Shown piece by piece: positions 22,188 through 25,599 of a DNA stretch of 25,599 nucleotides. The notes under the pieces are model-generated. The model worked only from the letters and a program-made list of their open reading frames with translations, ran no database searches and was not told the DNA's origin. The stretch lies in NCBI GenBank assembly GCA_001970855.1, contig LSSN01002863.1, forward strand, positions 1-25,599, read 5' to 3'. The DNA comes from Smittium culicis (taxonomy: Eukaryota; Kickxellomycota; Harpellomycetes; Harpellales; Legeriomycetaceae). The position numbers were made by a program, and so were the translations under genes. Within the stretch, counting starts at the first letter, position 1; every line of letters begins with the position of its first letter.

Positions 22188-23203
22188 ATATTTTCTGATG
22201 TTTATTCTTCCCAACCGTATATTTACTATTTTATATACTTTTATTATTAAAAGTATTTTTTAGGTATTTTTATTATTATTGGTTTGAATGTCATTAATAC
22301 ATTCTATTATAGATTCATTACTATAAACCATTAACATTCTTTACATTAAATATATTTGGAGAATAAAAAAGATATTCTAGTTGCAAAATAGCTTTATAAT
22401 TAGAATTTTTTTTTATTTAAATATTTATTAAAATTGAAGATAAATTTTTAAAAATATAGTTTTTCTAGAACATTTTTATCTTTATCTTATACAATAAGAC
22501 ACATTTGTAATATATTTAAAAAAAAAATTGACTACTTTTTCTATTTGAAAGTTATAAAAAGTATAATTAATTTTCAATAATTATATACTTGAATAAATAA
22601 ACGATTGAAAAAATATCGAAGGATATTTTGTATCAATACTTGAAAATTTCATTGTGTAAACATACTCAATTCTTCACACCTATTTATCAGTGATTTACAA
22701 TACCTTACTAAATTCGCTTTGTACAAATTTTGGCTAAATAATTATTACAACACCCATTTTATTTTTTAATTTATTTTCATAAGTTATTTTATATCAAGAG
22801 TTTCTTTTAAATTTGTGGTTTTTATTTGGCACATATATAAAATGCAGTATTCTTAAGAACAATTATATAAAGACATTTGAAAAGTTTATTATTCGTTTGC
22901 CTTATAAAAAATTCTACCAATTTCTAGATATGCAAGCACAGTTAATGGTCATTAAATATGGTAAAGGAGGAATAGTTAGTTAATATAATGAGAATTAACT
23001 AAATTAGGGCTGTCTGCAATACAATAAAATGTATTTTTCCCACTTATTGAATAATAAAATTTGAATAATCGTCTTGGTTTTCATTATTTTAAATCATACT
23101 CTATTTATAAATCTGTGATAAGCAAGATTAATATTTTTTCTTTCTTATAGCTTTTTTTTTTGAGAAATAAGTGAACTAAGAAAAAAGAGAAGCTTTCCAA
23201 ATT
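22188..23203. other. Convergent 3' spacer between RPEL and EIF1AD genes
   Basis: About 1 kb of AT-rich DNA between two 3' ends. TAAATA directly follows the RPEL stop, and AATAAA-like signals occur on both strands, too many to assign. A 17-codon plus frame at 22930 (MQAQLMVIKYGKGGIVS) is too short to support a gene. No repeats of note. Confidence 0.5.
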
Positions 23204-24017
23204 CTAATCAGAGTCGGTGTCTGACTCTAGGGCTACCTTTCTTCTATTGGTATTTTCAAAAATACTGTCGTCATCATCATCGCTACTATCATTATCATCG
23301 GCGCTATTATCGTCTTGCCCCTTACCGGTATTTTGAATTTCAGCGGAATCTAGAAACTCTTCAGGCCTATTATTTTTATTTTTTATAAAAGAAAATTTAG
23401 AAACACCTTAAAATAACACAAGTTAATAATGAAGAGATAGTAAGCTACTAATTACCATTTTCCTTCGGATTTTAAACGTTTGATATTTTCTGGGAATAAT
23501 ACTTGCACAATTTCTCCTCCAACTTTATCAGATCTTATCAGAGATAAATCAACTATAACGTAATTTCCTATTCGTAGAGGAAAATTAACAAATTCAATAT
23601 ACAAACAAAAAAATTATTGAACTATAATGATATAAATATACCTCGCTTCACATAAACAACTTTTCTAAATTTCGGCGGTAGGAATGCCAAGGTTTCGACA
23701 AAGGAATCGTCTGAATCATCTACAATTGCATCTTGTGCGTTAATTTCTGAAGTTTTGCTATGTTGAATTACATCATTAATAGGTGCTGCACCAGAGGAAT
23801 CGTATTCATTAGTTTTTTTTTTGAGCTTTTCAACTTGAGGATCATCAAGTTTTGTTGCCCTTAGTCTCGCTGCGAGTTCAGAGGATACAGATTTTGAAGG
23901 GAAACTGACTCTATATATGTTTAATCCGGTCACAATCACTATTCTAGCTATTACTATATTTTCCGTTGGGGTTATGTATATTGAAGATAATTCTTTTACT
24001 TGTCTTTTATAATTCAT
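23204..24017 (-). CDS. EIF1AD-like protein (eIF1A domain, OB fold) with a large internal insertion
   Basis: Predicted RNA-binding OB-fold protein related to eIF1A; animal EIF1AD is mostly nuclear. Three exons on the minus strand: 24017-23642, 23567-23456 and 23366-23204, introns 74 nt (GTATAT...GAATAG) and 89 nt (GTAATT...TAATAG), giving 216 aa. It starts MNYKRQVKELSSIYITPTEN; human EIF1AD has KRKHVVKEVL near its start. The OB core continues with FLPPKFRKVVYVKRG (112-126; human MPSKYRKNIWIKRG), NYVIVDLSLIRSDKVGGEIV, FPENIKRLKSEGKWPEEF (human EGFWPEAF) and an acidic tail with DDSIFENTNRRK, close to the human LFVNTNRRQ. Family call sure. Odd feature: about 65 extra residues (about 40-106) sit between IYRVSF and ETLAFLPP, where human has a short turn. 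The insert has a charged helix (SSELAARLRATKLDDPQVEK) and an acidic DDSDDS patch. It is open, and the GT/AG pairs I tested inside it would shift the frame, so it appears to be translated. Confidence 0.88.
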
Positions 24018-25448
24018 TATGGATTACTTGATTCGAAGGCAATTCTATTTTTTTTTATTGTATGGTTGAAAGCGAATAAACAGGGCTTCGTACTTTGGTT
24101 CAATTTCAGTAGGTAAAATATTCTTAGAAATTTTTTGGCGCTAATTAACTATAAAGTTGCTTGAAAAGTCTATAGGCTTTTGGGTTATAGACAAATTTGA
24201 TAATTACTCGCAGTTTTTTCTCATAGATCAGAAAAAATTTAAAAATGATTTTTATTGGCCCGTTTACTCAAGAACTTAATTTTTTTATTTCAGAATATAA
24301 TTGGCAGAAAAAGTAAAATATTTATTAGTTAAAAAAATACCATTAACCACTCTATTTTACCCATAAAAATTATTAGTTTGAACAAAATTAATATATTAAG
24401 TAAATCGACATTCTCTATTCTTCTTCAATGACTTAAAATCAAACTGTCCAATTAAACCTGTTTAATTTTTAAACTAACCCTTTCACGGGCAGTATACAGG
24501 TTTTGAATACCAAATATAGCCAACAGCATTCAATTAAAATAATTTAATTTCGAGACTATAAGAATTATTGGTATATTTTAAAATAATAGCAAATAATAAC
24601 TTGCTCATAAATCATAACCGAATCAATAAATTCATTTTTTAAAATAGTGCTGAACGGGAAAGGAATAAGAGAACGACAAAATTCATAATAACTTTAGGCA
24701 AAAAATTAGCAATATAAAGGAAAAATTGAAAAGAGAATCCTCTGTTGATGAAAAACTCTATAAATCAGAAAAATAAATTTCTGCAATCTATTTTTGTTAT
24801 ACTAATAGAGAAATTCCAGATGAATAAAAAATATTAATGAAAAAAGTTTGTTATAACCAAAAGTCTTGTAAATGGTTGCGATAATGGAGTTTTCGCGAGA
24901 TAACAGGTCTTCTGAAATCGATGTTATAATTTAAGTGATTATTTAGCGAACGTTGAAAATATTAAAAGAAGCTAATGCAATACGAGAACCCTATAATCAT
25001 GGAATAGGGATAGAAACTATAACGATTATAAACTTTTATATAAAAAAACAAATAATAAAAACGAAAATAATTAATTAAAACCATATATTAATAACGAAAT
25101 TTAATTTGAAATATATTCCATATAATAAAAAAGAAGGAATAATTTTGGCATATTCAAAAAAATAACTAAATTTGATATATTCTGTCTAAAAGAAATAAAA
25201 AATAATGTTAAAGATGTATTTTTTTTGTTTAAATTGCTAGAAGGGTAAATTTTTATGGAATAAATTTACATCTGTGATTTTAAATAACGTAATTTACACC
25301 ATTATTGGCAAAAAAAAAAGATTTTTAAAGTATAATAAACATTGAAAAAGTTTGATCAGTAAATACGAAAAAAAATATTGATAGATAATTATTTTGCCAA
25401 TATTTTAAAATAAGGTTAACTCGCAAATTTTTTACGATGAGTTATATG
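24018..25448. other. Right-hand spacer, upstream of EIF1AD
   Basis: Holds the EIF1AD promoter (T-rich run at 24049-24058 just above the start) and then AT-rich DNA without a supported gene. The right arm of the inverted repeat lies at 24477-24526 and continues as a degenerate minus-strand repeat copy to about 24545. The last kilobase becomes increasingly A-rich and low in complexity before the microsatellite. Confidence 0.5.
24477..24526 (-). repeat. Right arm of the 50-bp inverted repeat
   Basis: Reverse-complement partner of 20538-20587, 49 of 50 identical. It begins ACCCTTTCACGGGCAG on the plus strand. The preceding ACTAA plus CCTTTCACGG is also seen at 6214-6228 (ACTAATCCTTTCACGGAC), linking it to the cluster at 3.3-6.5 kb. 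The outer ends are 3989 bp apart and enclose the RPEL and EIF1AD genes. Confidence 0.92.

Positions 25449-25599
<151 letters not shown>

Noticed and set aside
23700..23900. EIF1AD insertion as an unspliced intron
   Set aside because: The segment is fully open, encodes a balanced charged peptide, and the candidate GT...AG pairs examined would shift the reading frame of the conserved downstream part.
20538..24526. Complete DNA transposon bounded by the 50-bp inverted repeat
   Set aside because: The enclosed genes are ordinary cellular genes, no transposase is present, no target-site duplication is visible next to the arms, and the arms belong to a family scattered through the window.

Overview
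The window is a eukaryotic, strongly AT-rich stretch. Its gene content points to a fungus, probably an early-diverging lineage; a gut fungus of the Harpellales/Kickxellomycotina type would fit, but this is inference and no marker gene proves it. Reasons: spliceosomal introns of 67-149 nt with GTAAGN/GTAATT donors and TTTTAG/ATAG acceptors, a fungal Gap1-type RasGAP, an FHIP homologue, a small RPEL-repeat protein, an EMC5 homologue and an EIF1AD homologue. No bacterial, viral, CRISPR or tRNA features were found. Both ends are pure microsatellite, (AATAA)n at the left and (AAT)n at the right, so the window may be a whole contig that broke at simple repeats.

Layout. 1-261 microsatellite. 262-8400 is gene-poor and very AT-rich; it holds a 37-bp tandem repeat and, mainly at 3.3-6.5 kb, a graveyard of degenerate copies of one dispersed repeat family. 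A short stretch of clearly higher GC lies at about 7.26-7.74 kb. 8507-11217 (+) is the RasGAP gene, whose true start is a 7-nt first exon. 12049-16188 (-) is an intronless FHIP gene, convergent with the RasGAP gene. 16189-18567 is the long divergent spacer between FHIP and EMC5. 18568-19181 (+) is EMC5 in four exons. 19182-21846 is mostly empty but holds one repeat copy and a possible orphan exon pair. 21847-22187 (+) is the RPEL protein in two exons. 23204-24017 (-) is EIF1AD in three exons, convergent with RPEL. 24018-25448 is spacer with another repeat copy, followed by the right microsatellite.

How the genes relate. They are unlinked housekeeping functions: Ras signal shut-off, dynein/early-endosome adaptor, ER membrane protein insertion, a possible actin-binding mini-protein, and an eIF1A-like RNA-binding protein. 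There is no operon-like logic. Gene structure is two-sided: the two long proteins are almost intron-free, while all three small genes are cut by short introns and would be missed or truncated by plain ORF calling.

Most worth a second look: the dispersed repeat family, whose copies still align as peptide; the roughly 65-residue insertion in the EIF1AD OB fold; the 7-nt first exon of the RasGAP gene; and the possible CaaX-ending exon pair near 21.2-21.5 kb.
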